44,784 bases of DNA, from positions 1-44,784 of the forward strand of contig JAUIDE010000025.1 of assembly GCA_030429105.1 (NCBI GenBank), given 5' to 3'. The stretch's first letter is position 1; each line of letters opens with the position of its first letter. Shown piece after piece: positions 27,646 through 35,500 of this stretch. Under the pieces are notes generated by a model. That model was not told the origin of the DNA. It searched no databases and worked only from the letters and a program-made list of their open reading frames with translations. The translations under genes were made by a program, and so were the position numbers. The stretch is from Alphaproteobacteria bacterium (GTDB taxonomy: Bacteria; Pseudomonadota; Alphaproteobacteria; Rhodobacterales; Rhodobacteraceae).

Positions 27646-28860
27646 GTGGACCCGTTCCTGCTCTCCTGGGCCGAATTCGCCGTCCGCTGGCTGCATGTCA
27701 TCACCGCCATCGCCTGGATCGGCTCCTCCTTCTACTTCATCGCGCTCGATCTCGGCCTCGTGAAGCGGGCGGGGGCGCCCGAGGGCGTGACGGGGGAGGA
27801 ATGGCAGGTCCACGGCGGCGGCTTCTACCATGTCCAGAAATACATGGTCGCCCCCGCCGCGATGCCGGAGCATCTGACCTGGTTCAAATGGGAGAGCTAT
27901 TCGACCTGGCTCTCCGGCTTCGCGCTCCTTGCGCTCGTCTACTGGGCCGGGGCGGAGCTCTATCTCATCGACGCGGAGCGGATGCCGCTCAGCCAGGGCC
28001 TCGCCATCCTCATCTCGGCGGGCTCGCTCGCCCTCGGCTGGCTGGTCTATGACGCGCTCTGCCGCTCGAAGCTGGGGGAGCGGCCGACGGCGCTGATGCT
28101 CCTTCTCTTCCTCGTGCTCCTCGTCATGTCATGGGGCTATGCGCAGGTCTTCACCGGCCGCGCCGCGCTCCTGCATCTCGGGGCCTTCACGGCGACGATC
28201 ATGACGGCGAATGTCTTCCTCGTCATCATGCCGAACCAGCGCGTGGTGGTGGCGGACCTGAAGGCGGGGCGGAAGCCGGACCCGAAATACGGGAAGATCG
28301 CGAAGCTGCGCTCCACCCACAACAATTACCTGACGCTCCCCGTCATCTTCCTGATGCTGTCGAACCATTACCCGCTCGCCTTCGCCTCCGAATGGAACTG
28401 GCTGATCGCGGCGCTGGTGTTCCTGATGGGCGTGACGATCCGGCATTTCTTCAACACGATGCACGCGCGGAAGGGGATGGTCTGGTGGACCTGGGGGGTG
28501 ACGGCGGCGCTCTTCGTCCTCATCGTCTGGCTCTCCTCGCTCGGCGCGCCGGCGCGGGAGAGGGAGGCGGCGCTCGGCCCTGCCGCGGCGCGCTACGCCG
28601 CCGCGCCTGGCTTCGCCGAGGCGCACGAGATCGTGCTCACGCGCTGCTCGATGTGTCACGCCGAGGAGCCCGCCTGGGAGGGGCTCGCCGCCGCGCCGAA
28701 GGGCGTGCGGCTGGAGACGGAGGCGGATCTTGCCCGCCATGCCGAGGCTGTTCTGCTGCAATCCGGCCTCAGCCGCGCAATGCCCCCCGGCAATCTCACC
28801 TGGATGGAGCCGGAGGAGCGGGCGGCGATCGTCGCCTGGGCGCGGGCGGCGGCGGAGTGA
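27646..28860 (+). CDS. puuD: Membrane urate oxidase PuuD with C-terminal cytochrome c domain
   Basis: PuuD oxidises urate to 5-hydroxyisourate and passes electrons to its cytochrome c domain instead of making hydrogen peroxide. The 404-residue protein has about eight membrane helices (first at 10-30, FAVRWLHVITAIAWIGSSFYF; conserved His residues throughout) in the DUF989-type fold. After residue 310 comes a small cytochrome c with haem motif C334-S-M-C-H338 and a likely Met ligand in SRAMPPGN. The start is a GTG directly after the uraH stop. The GFYHVQKY and STHNNYLTLPVIFLM stretches are typical of the family. Confidence 0.94.
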   Translation: MDPFLLSWAEFAVRWLHVITAIAWIGSSFYFIALDLGLVKRAGAPEGVTGEEWQVHGGGFYHVQKYMVAPAAMPEHLTWFKWESYSTWLSGFALLALVYWAGAELYLIDAERMPLSQGLAILISAGSLALGWLVYDALCRSKLGERPTALMLLLFLVLLVMSWGYAQVFTGRAALLHLGAFTATIMTANVFLVIMPNQRVVVADLKAGRKPDPKYGKIAKLRSTHNNYLTLPVIFLMLSNHYPLAFASEWNWLIAALVFLMGVTIRHFFNTMHARKGMVWWTWGVTAALFVLIVWLSSLGAPAREREAALGPAAARYAAAPGFAEAHEIVLTRCSMCHAEEPAWEGLAAAPKGVRLETEADLARHAEAVLLQSGLSRAMPPGNLTWMEPEERAAIVAWARAAAE

Positions 28861-28869
28861 CGCCGCCCG
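28843..28869 (+). terminator. Weak hairpin at the puuD stop
   Basis: CGGGCGGCG (28843-28851) pairs with CGCCGCCCG (28861-28869) across the stop codon. There is no T-run. It may mark the 3' end of the uraH-puuD message. Confidence 0.3.
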
Positions 28870-28879
28870 GCGCGGGGCT

Positions 28880-29074
28880 TCAGCTCTTGCGGTAGCGCCG
28901 GCGCAGCCGGTCTTCGACCGCCTTGCGGTCGAGATCGTGCATGGCGAGTTCGGCGTCCGTCATGCCGGCGTAGCGCTTCCGGTCCTTGTTCTCCCAGATC
29001 GAGGCGAGGACAGGCGCGAGGAGCTCGCGGAGTTCGAGGCGCGACGCGGCGCGCCGAAGCGGTGCGGAATGCAT
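28880..29074 (-). CDS. Small hypothetical protein (64 aa)
   Basis: The 64-residue frame begins at the ATG at 29074 with AAGGA about 10 nt upstream. The product is strongly charged and helical, with an Arg/Lys-rich C-terminus (RLRRRYRKS) and a central aromatic WENKDRKRYAGMTDAEL stretch. The tail recalls short DUF1127-like proteins, but the family's motif is not convincingly present. A 14-bp perfect palindrome lies upstream at 29123-29136. It is monocistronic between puuD and the nitrilase-family gene; no function can be given. Confidence 0.55.
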   Translation of the reverse strand: MHSAPLRRAASRLELRELLAPVLASIWENKDRKRYAGMTDAELAMHDLDRKAVEDRLRRRYRKS

Positions 29075-29122
29075 GGGTTCATCCTTTCAACAGATGACGA
29101 TGCTTTCCATATGGGGACGATC

Positions 29123-29136
29123 TGCGGGATCCCGCA
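29123..29136. promoter_or_regulatory. 14-bp perfect palindrome TGCGGGATCCCGCA
   Basis: It lies 49 nt upstream of the small gene starting at 29074, in the 95-nt gap before the nitrilase gene's 3' end. An A+T-rich imperfect palindrome (TTTTGTTGCGATGCAAAA, 29141-29158) follows. A regulator-binding site is plausible. Confidence 0.4.
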
Positions 29137-29169
29137 CAAGTTTTGTTGCGATGCAAAACGGCCATGCGC

Positions 29170-30054
29170 TCAGCGCAGGGTAATGCGCCCCGGAGTTGCA
29201 AGCCGCGCATCCTGCTCCGCCCAGTGCAGATGGTTCAGCACGCCCCCATCCCGCCGCACCCGCGCCACCGGCTCGTCCGGGCACTCGTGGATCACCCAAC
29301 CCGGCTCCTCCCGCCCGCCAAGAGCGGCGACGCCGGTGGACGGGAACCCGAGATCTGGCGGGCCGTAGACGCCCGCGGCGCCGACATTCGTCTCCACCAT
29401 CTCCGCCCAGTCATTGTTTCCGATCAGCGGCGCATGGACGACCCAGAACTGGCTTTCGAGCGCGCGCGCCATCGCCCCGATCCGCACCCGCCAGTATCCC
29501 GCCTCCGTCTCCGTGCAGGAGGGGACGAGGAGCAGCCGCGCCCCCGCCTCCGCCTGTGCCCGGGAGAAGAGCGGGAACTCGCTGTCATAGCAGATCGCGC
29601 AACCGATGGGCCCGAGCGCCGTCTCGAACACCTGCGTCGCGCCGCCGCCCTGCATCCCCAGCGCCTCCCGCTCCCAGCGGGTCGGCATCAGCTTGTCCAC
29701 CGGCGCGATCCCGCCTTCCGGGCCAATGAAGAAGGCGCGGTTGAGGATGCGCCCGCCCTCGCGGATCGGGGCGGAGCCGGTGAGGATATGGACGCCATGC
29801 GAGGCGGCGAGGCGCGCCAGGATGCGGTTCGCCTCGTCCAGCCCCTCCGTGATCGCGTCGATCATCCCGAAATGATCGGTCCCCCACCGCGCCCCGCCGA
29901 GCGTCGCGATCTCCGCCCCGCCATATTCCGGGAAGAGGAGGAGCCCAGCGCCCGCCCCCGCCGCCTCGCCGACCCAGCGGGAGAGCTTCGCCTCGTAATC
30001 CGCCCAGTCTGCGAGCGGGGAGAGCGGATAGGCGGCGGCGGCGACCTTCGTCAT
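29170..30054 (-). CDS. Carbon-nitrogen hydrolase (nitrilase superfamily amidohydrolase)
   Basis: The 294-residue protein has the full nitrilase-superfamily triad: Glu43 (FPEYGG), Lys121 (DKLMP) and Cys155 (CAICYDSEFP), plus the second structural Glu in SCTETEAGYWRVR. These enzymes hydrolyse C-N bonds of amides, carbamoyl compounds or nitriles; specificity cannot be read. The ATG at 30054 overlaps the stop of the upstream GNAT gene (ATGA). It is the last gene of a four-gene operon with an aminotransferase, an NTF2-like protein and a GNAT acyltransferase, which suggests processing of an acylated or amidated nitrogen compound. Confidence 0.9.
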   Translation of the reverse strand: MTKVAAAAYPLSPLADWADYEAKLSRWVGEAAGAGAGLLLFPEYGGAEIATLGGARWGTDHFGMIDAITEGLDEANRILARLAASHGVHILTGSAPIREGGRILNRAFFIGPEGGIAPVDKLMPTRWEREALGMQGGGATQVFETALGPIGCAICYDSEFPLFSRAQAEAGARLLLVPSCTETEAGYWRVRIGAMARALESQFWVVHAPLIGNNDWAEMVETNVGAAGVYGPPDLGFPSTGVAALGGREEPGWVIHECPDEPVARVRRDGGVLNHLHWAEQDARLATPGRITLR

Positions 30055-30641
30055 TCCAGCGTCCTTTCCCAGAACTGCATCTCCTTCGAAGTCTCCCCCG
30101 CCTCGCCAATGTCCCGCCAGGAAAACCGGGCGCGGAGCCCCTCGGCGCGGCGATAGCCGATCGCCTCCCAGAACCCGTCAAGCGGAGAATAGCCCGCAGG
30201 CCGCGCCGGATGGTCCGCCGGGCGGATCACCGCGCAGAAGGCGACCCTGCGGCGCCCGAGCGCGCGGGCCTGCGCCTCCCGATGAACAAAGAAAGCCTTG
30301 CCCGCGCCCCGCCCGCGATATTCGGGCAGCAGCACGGATTCGGCGCAGTAGAAATAATCCTCCACGCGCCGCCCGCTCGCCGCAAAGGGCGCCGCGAATT
30401 CCGCAGCATGGTCCTCGAGCGGCGCGCCGGTGGCGGCGCCGACGAGCCGCGCCCCGTCCCATGCGCCCACGATCACCGCGCCGGCGCTCTTCGCATAGGG
30501 TTCCAGATACCGGCGCTCGTAGCCGAGATCGCCCTCATAGAGATAGGGCCAGTCCCGGAACACCGCGATGCGAAGCCGCGCCACATCCTCCAGCGCGGCG
30601 GAAACCTCCACCCGCGGGATCGGCGCGACCCTCAGGCTCAC
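30051..30641 (-). CDS. GNAT-family N-acyltransferase
   Basis: The 196-residue protein has the acyl-CoA binding motif A in SVLLPEYRGRGAGKAFF and a following helix with REAQARALGRRRVAF, typical of GNAT transferases. The N-terminal part (ALEDVARLRIAVFRDWPYLYEGD) is longer than in minimal GNATs. I chose the GTG at 30641, which overlaps the stop of the NTF2-like gene by 4 nt (GTGA); the frame is open to 30893 only as a shadow. Its stop overlaps the nitrilase start. The acceptor is unknown; pairing with an amidohydrolase is compatible with acylation/deacylation of one substrate. Confidence 0.88.
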   Translation of the reverse strand: MSLRVAPIPRVEVSAALEDVARLRIAVFRDWPYLYEGDLGYERRYLEPYAKSAGAVIVGAWDGARLVGAATGAPLEDHAAEFAAPFAASGRRVEDYFYCAESVLLPEYRGRGAGKAFFVHREAQARALGRRRVAFCAVIRPADHPARPAGYSPLDGFWEAIGYRRAEGLRARFSWRDIGEAGETSKEMQFWERTLE

Positions 30642-31039
30642 CCCTTCACCTGCCGCTCCCAGTCCGGGAGGTTGTAATAGGTGGTGACGCGGCGGATGAG
30701 GCCGCCACAGATCTCGAAGAACGCCCCGCCCGGCAGCAGATAGCGCTGCCCGCGCGCCTCCGGCAGCCCCTCGTCCGTCGCGAGATATTCGCCGTGGACC
30801 ATGAACTCCGCCGCCGCCCGCGCGCCGTCCGGCGAAACCATGATGACGATATGGTCCAGCCGCTCCCGGTAGCAGCGGCTCATATGCGCGCAAAACTCCG
30901 CGAAGGCCGTCTTGCCGTAGCGGCTCGCGCCCTGGTTCACGTCATGCCGCACATCGTCCGCGAGGCAGGCGAGCATCCCGCCCATGTCCCCCGCGTTGAA
31001 GGCCGCATAATATTTCTCGATCAGCCCCCGCGTCTCCAT
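30638..31039 (-). CDS. NTF2-like / ketosteroid-isomerase-related protein
   Basis: The 133-residue protein has a SnoaL/NTF2-like fold: the start (LIEKYYAAFNAGDMGGMLACLADDVRHDVNQG) is characteristic, with later strands GARAAAEFMVHGEYL and GQRYLLPGGAFFEICGGLIRRVTTYYN. It resembles the group often annotated as ketosteroid-isomerase-related, which need not act on steroids. The ATG at 31039 overlaps the aminotransferase stop by one base (TGATG), and its stop overlaps the GNAT start (GTGA). It may bind or isomerise an intermediate of this operon; no catalytic residue can be assigned safely. Confidence 0.86.
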   Translation of the reverse strand: METRGLIEKYYAAFNAGDMGGMLACLADDVRHDVNQGASRYGKTAFAEFCAHMSRCYRERLDHIVIMVSPDGARAAAEFMVHGEYLATDEGLPEARGQRYLLPGGAFFEICGGLIRRVTTYYNLPDWERQVKG

Positions 31040-31896
31040 CACGCCGCCCCCGCCGCATAATCCCAGTAGAGCGCCCGCGCCCGCCGCGCGACCGGCCCGT
31101 GCTGGAAGTCCCGGTCCTCCAGCTTCGTTACATGCATGACCTTCATGGCGTTCCCGGTGGTGAAGACCTCGTCCGCCTCCAGGAAGTCCCGCATCGTCAG
31201 CGTCCGCTCCACCACCTCGACCCCGTCGGCGCGGAGGAGCCCGATCACCCGCTGGCGCGTGATCCCGTCGAGGAAGCACCCGGTCGGGATCGGCGTCATC
31301 GCCACGCCGTCGCGGGCGAGGAAGATGTTGGAGGTCGCCGTCTCCGCCACATTGCCGAGCGCGTCCTTCACGATGGCGTTCTGGAAGCCGCGCGCGGCGA
31401 CCTCGGCCAGCATCCGCGCGTTGTTGGGGTAGAGGCAGGCGGCCTTCGCGTCCGTCGGCATGCAATCCGGCGTCGGGCGGCGGAAGCGAGTCTCGCCCAT
31501 CGTGATGCCCGCCGGGGCCGCCATCGGCCGCTCCTCGATGCAGAGCGCGAAGGTCGCGCTGTCCGGGTCGGGCGCGACCATGAAGGCGCCGCCGTCCCTC
31601 GCCCAGATCATCGGGCGGATGTAGAGATGAGCGCCCTTCGGGAACTTGGCGATCCCCTCCCGCGCCAGCGCCGTCACCTCTTCGGGCGTCTGCCGGGGAT
31701 GGAGGCCCATGCGGCGCGCGCTCTCGATCACGCGGGCGCAGTGCAGGTCGAGGTCGGGCGCCATCCCGTCCCAGGCCCGCGCCCCGTCGAAGACGAGCGA
31801 GCCGAGCCATGTCCCGTGGTCGGCGGCGCCGAGGATCATGGTCGCCCCCTCGCGCCATTTTCCCTCGAAATAGGTCCAGATCGCCCGCCCCGCCAT
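31039..31896 (-). CDS. Class IV (branched-chain-type) aminotransferase
   Basis: The 285-residue protein is a fold-type IV PLP enzyme like branched-chain or D-amino acid aminotransferases. The probable Schiff-base lysine is Lys151 (TDAKAACLYPNN). The cofactor phosphate region is GNVAETATSNIF, and TTGNAMKVMHV sits near the C-terminus. The N-terminal FEGKWREGATMILGAADHGTWLGSLVFDGARAW is the BCAT pattern. The ATG at 31896 is supported by AGCGGGAGCGGGCG upstream and by homology; the open frame continues to 32379 without sense. It is the first gene of the coupled four-gene operon. The amino donor is unknown. Confidence 0.88.
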   Translation of the reverse strand: MAGRAIWTYFEGKWREGATMILGAADHGTWLGSLVFDGARAWDGMAPDLDLHCARVIESARRMGLHPRQTPEEVTALAREGIAKFPKGAHLYIRPMIWARDGGAFMVAPDPDSATFALCIEERPMAAPAGITMGETRFRRPTPDCMPTDAKAACLYPNNARMLAEVAARGFQNAIVKDALGNVAETATSNIFLARDGVAMTPIPTGCFLDGITRQRVIGLLRADGVEVVERTLTMRDFLEADEVFTTGNAMKVMHVTKLEDRDFQHGPVARRARALYWDYAAGAA

Positions 31897-31964
31897 CGCC
31901 CGCTCCCGCCATTCAAGCCGCGGGTTCGGTAGCGCGCCCCGGCGGGCGGGGCAAGGGCGGGGGC

Positions 31965-32318
31965 TCAGAAGAGCGCGAGCGCCGTGTCGAACGTGGCTCC
32001 GTCCGTGAGCATCCCGTCCGCGCCGGAATCGCCCACGATCCTCACGACGACGGGGGACTCCGCCGCGCCACCCTCCAGGAACAGCGTGTCGTTCCCGGTC
32101 CCGCCGAAGAGCACGTCCTGGCCGGTCGACGGCTCGGGCGGTTCGTCGACGTCCGCCGTCGTCGGCGTCCTGCTTCCGTAAATGGTGTTGTCGATGATCC
32201 GGTGGAACGGAACGGCGGCCTCTGCTTCCCCGCCTTCGGAGGCGAAATCGAAGCTGTCTGCGGGCGCATCGGCCGGCGGTGGGGTCCACTTGATGTCGTA
32301 GACGCGGTAGTAGGGCAT
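31965..32318 (-). CDS. Small RTX-like acidic protein
   Basis: The 117-residue acidic protein begins MPYYRVYDIKW and contains one RTX-type nonapeptide stretch (VLFGGTGNDTLFLEGG, about 70-85), the calcium-binding turn of haemolysin-like proteins, followed by a second Gly/Asp run (VGDSGADGMLTDGATFD). RTX proteins normally have many repeats and a type I secretion tail; the ending FDTALALF is compatible with such a short hydrophobic signal. AAGGAG lies 7 nt before the ATG, so the gene looks real. It could be a remnant of a larger RTX protein or a small secreted one. There is no signal peptide. Confidence 0.6.
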   Translation of the reverse strand: MPYYRVYDIKWTPPPADAPADSFDFASEGGEAEAAVPFHRIIDNTIYGSRTPTTADVDEPPEPSTGQDVLFGGTGNDTLFLEGGAAESPVVVRIVGDSGADGMLTDGATFDTALALF

Positions 32319-32408
32319 CGGGCTCTCCTTCCGGTTCTCGTCGCGCCATTGACGTGGCGAGCCCTGCCGCGAGCCGCAATCCGGCCGCCTACGGCAGGTT
32401 GCGAAAGG

Positions 32409-32879
32409 TCACGCGCCCCGTCGCATGAGACCCACGCCCCCGGTCCGCTCCCGCGGCTCCGGCCCCGCATCCCGCGCCGCCCGCGCGGAGACGAGCGCGA
32501 CGATCTCCGGCGGGAAGGGCTCCGCCCGCGGCCCGCCGTCCCGGTCCACATGCAAGAGCACCGCCTCGTTGACGGCGAGAACCGCCTCCGTCGTGAGGTT
32601 CACGATCAGCGTATGGAGGTGGATGCGCTTCGCGTCATGGTCGATCAGCCGCTGCCGCGCCGCCAGCCTGTCCCCCGCCTTCGCCTCGCGGAGATAGCGG
32701 ATGCGGTTGTCGAGGTTGAAGAGCGTGCGCCCCGTCGCCGCCAGATAGCTCGGCCCCATGCCGAGCTCGTCCATCTGCCGGTCATTGGCGAAGGAGACGA
32801 GGAGGACGTAAAAGGCGTCCCGCATATGGCCGTTGAAATCGACCCAGGAGCCGGGGCAGGTCCGGCGCAGTTCCAGCAT
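32409..32879 (-). CDS. Thioesterase, betainyl-CoA-thioesterase-like (4HBT hot-dog fold)
   Basis: The 156-residue hot-dog protein begins LRRTCPGSWVDFNGHMRDAFYVLLVSFANDRQMDELG, the 4HBT pattern in which the Asp before F-N-G-H-M is catalytic. It most resembles the thioesterases of carnitine catabolism (betainyl-CoA thioesterase, CdhB), which also share the LDNRIRYLREAKAGD and KRIHLHTLI stretches. It starts 14 nt after the M19 dipeptidase stop with GGGGAGAGG as ribosome binding site. The assignment to betaine/carnitine breakdown is inference, because no carnitine dehydrogenase is in the window. Confidence 0.82.
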   Translation of the reverse strand: MLELRRTCPGSWVDFNGHMRDAFYVLLVSFANDRQMDELGMGPSYLAATGRTLFNLDNRIRYLREAKAGDRLAARQRLIDHDAKRIHLHTLIVNLTTEAVLAVNEAVLLHVDRDGGPRAEPFPPEIVALVSARAARDAGPEPRERTGGVGLMRRGA

Positions 32880-32893
32880 CGGCCTCTCCCCGC

Positions 32894-34180
32894 TCAGCTC
32901 ATCGCCGCCTTCAGCACGCGGCGCGCATTGCCCCCGGCGACGAGGGCGAGCTTCTCCGGCGGGAAGAGCGGCGCGCCCGCCCCGTCCTCCGCCGCGGCGA
33001 GCGCGGCGACGACATGGCTCACCCCCGTCACGTCGAAGGCGGTCGTCACCGCCCCGTCGAAATCCGAGCCGAAGCCGAGATGCTCGTAGGGATCGTAGCG
33101 GCCATAGCGGCCCTCCATCTCCTCCGCGAATTCCTCCGCCGAAAGGATGCCGAGCGCGGCGCGGAAGCTCTCCACGATCCGCGCCATCTTCTCCGCGAAC
33201 GGGGCCTTCGGCGCCCATCCCATCGCCTCGTCCCAGAAGCCGATCCCGATCATCCCCCCCGTCGCCGCAACCGCGCGCACATCCCCGACCGAAAGGTTGC
33301 GGGAGGAGGGATGGACGGCGCGGAGCCCGCAATGGCTGACGATGACGGGCCGCGCCCCGTCCTCCCGGCTCAGCGCGATCCCGCAGGCCTCGCGGATCAG
33401 CGCCGGGGAGGCGTGCGCGAGGTCGAGCACGATCCGCATCTTGAGGCAGGTCTTCACGAAGCGCCGCCCTGCGCGGGAAAGCCCCACCCGCCCGTCCGAA
33501 TCCTCGTTGGAGCCGCCGAGCCCGTTGGAGAAGCGATGCGTCGGCGCCATCATCCGGTAGCCGGCGGCGTGCAGCTCCGTCACCGCCCGCTCCACCTTCT
33601 CCCGCTCCGCCTCCGCCCTGACCCAGTGGAGCCCTTCGAGCGCCAGCATCACCCCGACCTCCCGCCGCCCCGGCGCAGGGAGGTCGAGCCGGTCGATATC
33701 CCCCGGCTCCAGCACCGGCACGGCGCGGAACGGCGCGAGCCTGTCCTCGCTCGCCTCGATCATCTCGTGGAAGCGCCGCGCGATGCGGAGCGCGCGCCGC
33801 CGTTTCAGCCCGTGCGGCCGGCCGGCGGTGAACATCTCCGTCGGAAAGAGGGCGTGGGACTGGTCGAAGCCCCGCGCGTTCACCACGATCCGCGCATCCT
33901 CCTTGCGGAAGGGCAGGGGCGTCCATGTCGGCGCGGCGAAGACCTGCAGCCCGAGGCCGGAGGCGGCGAGTCGCGGCCCGTCCACATGCCCGCCCGAACG
34001 CGGCGAGAGCGGCTCGATCCCCCAGAGCAGCGTGTCCGCATGAAGATCGGCGAGGAACAGGCCCTTCGCCGCCTCGTGGAACGGCAGGTCCCGTTTCTCG
34101 CAACGGTTCGACACCCGCTCCGCGATCCGCGCGATGGCTCCGGGAAGGCCCCTCGGAAGGCTGCGCCTGTCTTGCGGCAT
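32894..34180 (-). CDS. Membrane dipeptidase family protein (peptidase M19)
   Basis: The 428-residue protein is a zinc-dependent renal-dipeptidase-type amidohydrolase. Metal ligands are visible as His47/Asp49 (LADLHADTLLW), a bridging Glu in LALEGLHW, His in LDLAHAS and His in IVSHCGLRAVH, with GFGSDFDG near the end. There is no signal peptide or lipobox, so it is probably cytoplasmic. M19 proteins also occur in glycine-betaine and carnitine gene sets of other bacteria, and here one precedes a betainyl-CoA-thioesterase-like gene by 14 nt. The peptide or related substrate is unknown. Confidence 0.9.
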   Translation of the reverse strand: MPQDRRSLPRGLPGAIARIAERVSNRCEKRDLPFHEAAKGLFLADLHADTLLWGIEPLSPRSGGHVDGPRLAASGLGLQVFAAPTWTPLPFRKEDARIVVNARGFDQSHALFPTEMFTAGRPHGLKRRRALRIARRFHEMIEASEDRLAPFRAVPVLEPGDIDRLDLPAPGRREVGVMLALEGLHWVRAEAEREKVERAVTELHAAGYRMMAPTHRFSNGLGGSNEDSDGRVGLSRAGRRFVKTCLKMRIVLDLAHASPALIREACGIALSREDGARPVIVSHCGLRAVHPSSRNLSVGDVRAVAATGGMIGIGFWDEAMGWAPKAPFAEKMARIVESFRAALGILSAEEFAEEMEGRYGRYDPYEHLGFGSDFDGAVTTAFDVTGVSHVVAALAAAEDGAGAPLFPPEKLALVAGGNARRVLKAAMS

Positions 34181-34215
34181 CTGGGTCTTCCGGCCTCAGG
34201 GCTCCGTCGGCGGGT

Positions 34216-34836
34216 TCAGTCCGGCCGGTTCATGGCGAAGACTTCGGTGATCGTCGCGTAGTCGAGATAGCCCATGCGGGCGAGCGGGTGGAACTTCGTC
34301 GGGTCCACGAAACCGTCCGTCAGGATGCTTTCGGAAATGTGAACGCCGAGCACGCGGCCGAACACCGTCACGTTCTCCCCCGGCCCCTCGTTCGGCAATT
34401 CGACGAGGCGGACGAGCCGGCATTCGAAACAGGCCGGGCTCTCCGCGACGCGGGGCGCCGTGATCGTCTCGCAGGGCGCCTCCGTCACCCCGGCGGCGGC
34501 GAATTCGCTCTCCCCGATCCCGAAATGCCCGGCCGTCGCGTTCATCGCGTCCTTCAGCGCCGAGGGCACGATGTTGACGGCGAAATCCTTCGTCTCCCGG
34601 ATGTTGGCGAGCGTGTCCTTCCGCTCCCCCTTGTGCGCGCCGAGCTTCGCGCCGGTGAAGGCGATGGAGATGATCGGCGGTTCATAGGCCGCGCCGTTGA
34701 AGAAGCTGAAGGGCGCGAGATTCGTCGCCCCGTCCGCCGCGCGGGTGGAGACCCAGGCGATGGGGCGCGGCGTGATGAGCGCATTGAACGGGTTGCGCGG
34801 CAGGCCGTGTTCGTCCTGCCCCGGTCTGTAGAACAT
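34216..34836 (-). CDS. Flavin reductase-like FMN-binding protein
   Basis: The 206-residue protein belongs to the FMN-binding split-barrel (DIM6/NTAB) group: PRPIAWVSTRAADGATNLAPFSFFNGAAYEPPIISIAF is the FMN-binding strand pattern, followed by KDTLANIRETKDFAVNIV. These proteins reduce flavin or bind FMN and often serve oxygenases, none of which is nearby. AAGGGAAG precedes the ATG. It lies 35 nt upstream of the M19 gene on the same strand, so it may head the same transcript. Confidence 0.9.
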   Translation of the reverse strand: MFYRPGQDEHGLPRNPFNALITPRPIAWVSTRAADGATNLAPFSFFNGAAYEPPIISIAFTGAKLGAHKGERKDTLANIRETKDFAVNIVPSALKDAMNATAGHFGIGESEFAAAGVTEAPCETITAPRVAESPACFECRLVRLVELPNEGPGENVTVFGRVLGVHISESILTDGFVDPTKFHPLARMGYLDYATITEVFAMNRPD

Positions 34837-34989
34837 GGTCTTCCCTTCTCTCGCGGCGCCGCGAAGGCGCTGGCCGGCGCGCGCTGGACGGCGCGCCGCG
34901 GCTCATGCTACCGCCCCCCCGGTCCGGCGCAAGAGCCGGGGGGGCGAAGCGGGGCGGAGAACCCCGCGGCAGGCGGGGAGCGGCGCGCG

Positions 34990-35493
34990 ATGTTCACCCT
35001 GAGCGAGGAGAGCCCCGCCGATTCCGACGAGGTCGAGCTCCTCTACGATCTCTGCTTCGCGCCCGGCCGCCGCGCGCTCTCGTCCTATCGGCTGCGGGAA
35101 GGCGTCGCTCCCATCGCGCCGCTCTCCCTCGTGGCGCGGGACGAATTCGGCGCCGTCGGCGGCGCGATCCGCTACTGGCCGGTCCGGATCGGGGAGGGCG
35201 GCGCCCCCGCGCTGCTCCTCGGCCCGGTCGCCGTCCACCCGACGCGGCAGGGTGAGGGGCTCGGCGCGCTCCTCCTGCACGAGACGCTGGCGCGCGCGCG
35301 GGATGCCGGATGGAGCCGCGTCGTCCTCGTCGGGGACGAGCCCTATTATCGCCGCTTCGGCTTCGGGCGGGATGCGGCGCGCGCCCTCTCCTTCCCGCCG
35401 CCCACGAACCCGGACCGTCTCCTCGCCCGCGCATTGGAGCCCGGCGCCTTCGACGGGGTGGAGGGGGAGGTGCGGCCCTGGTCGGAAGCCTGA
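34990..35493 (+). CDS. GNAT-family N-acetyltransferase
   Basis: The 167-residue protein matches YhbS-like GNATs: LLGPVAVHPTRQGEGLGALLLHETL is the acetyl-CoA binding motif A (Q-G-x-G-L-G form), and DEPYYRRFGF is the usual late motif. The acceptor (small molecule or protein N-terminus) is unknown. The ATG at 34990 has GGGGAG upstream; the frame is open back to 33925 only as a shadow of the M19 and flavin reductase genes. It is convergent with the glycosyltransferase-like gene, 7 nt away. Confidence 0.88.
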   Translation: MFTLSEESPADSDEVELLYDLCFAPGRRALSSYRLREGVAPIAPLSLVARDEFGAVGGAIRYWPVRIGEGGAPALLLGPVAVHPTRQGEGLGALLLHETLARARDAGWSRVVLVGDEPYYRRFGFGRDAARALSFPPPTNPDRLLARALEPGAFDGVEGEVRPWSEA

Positions 35494-35500
35494 GGGGCGC

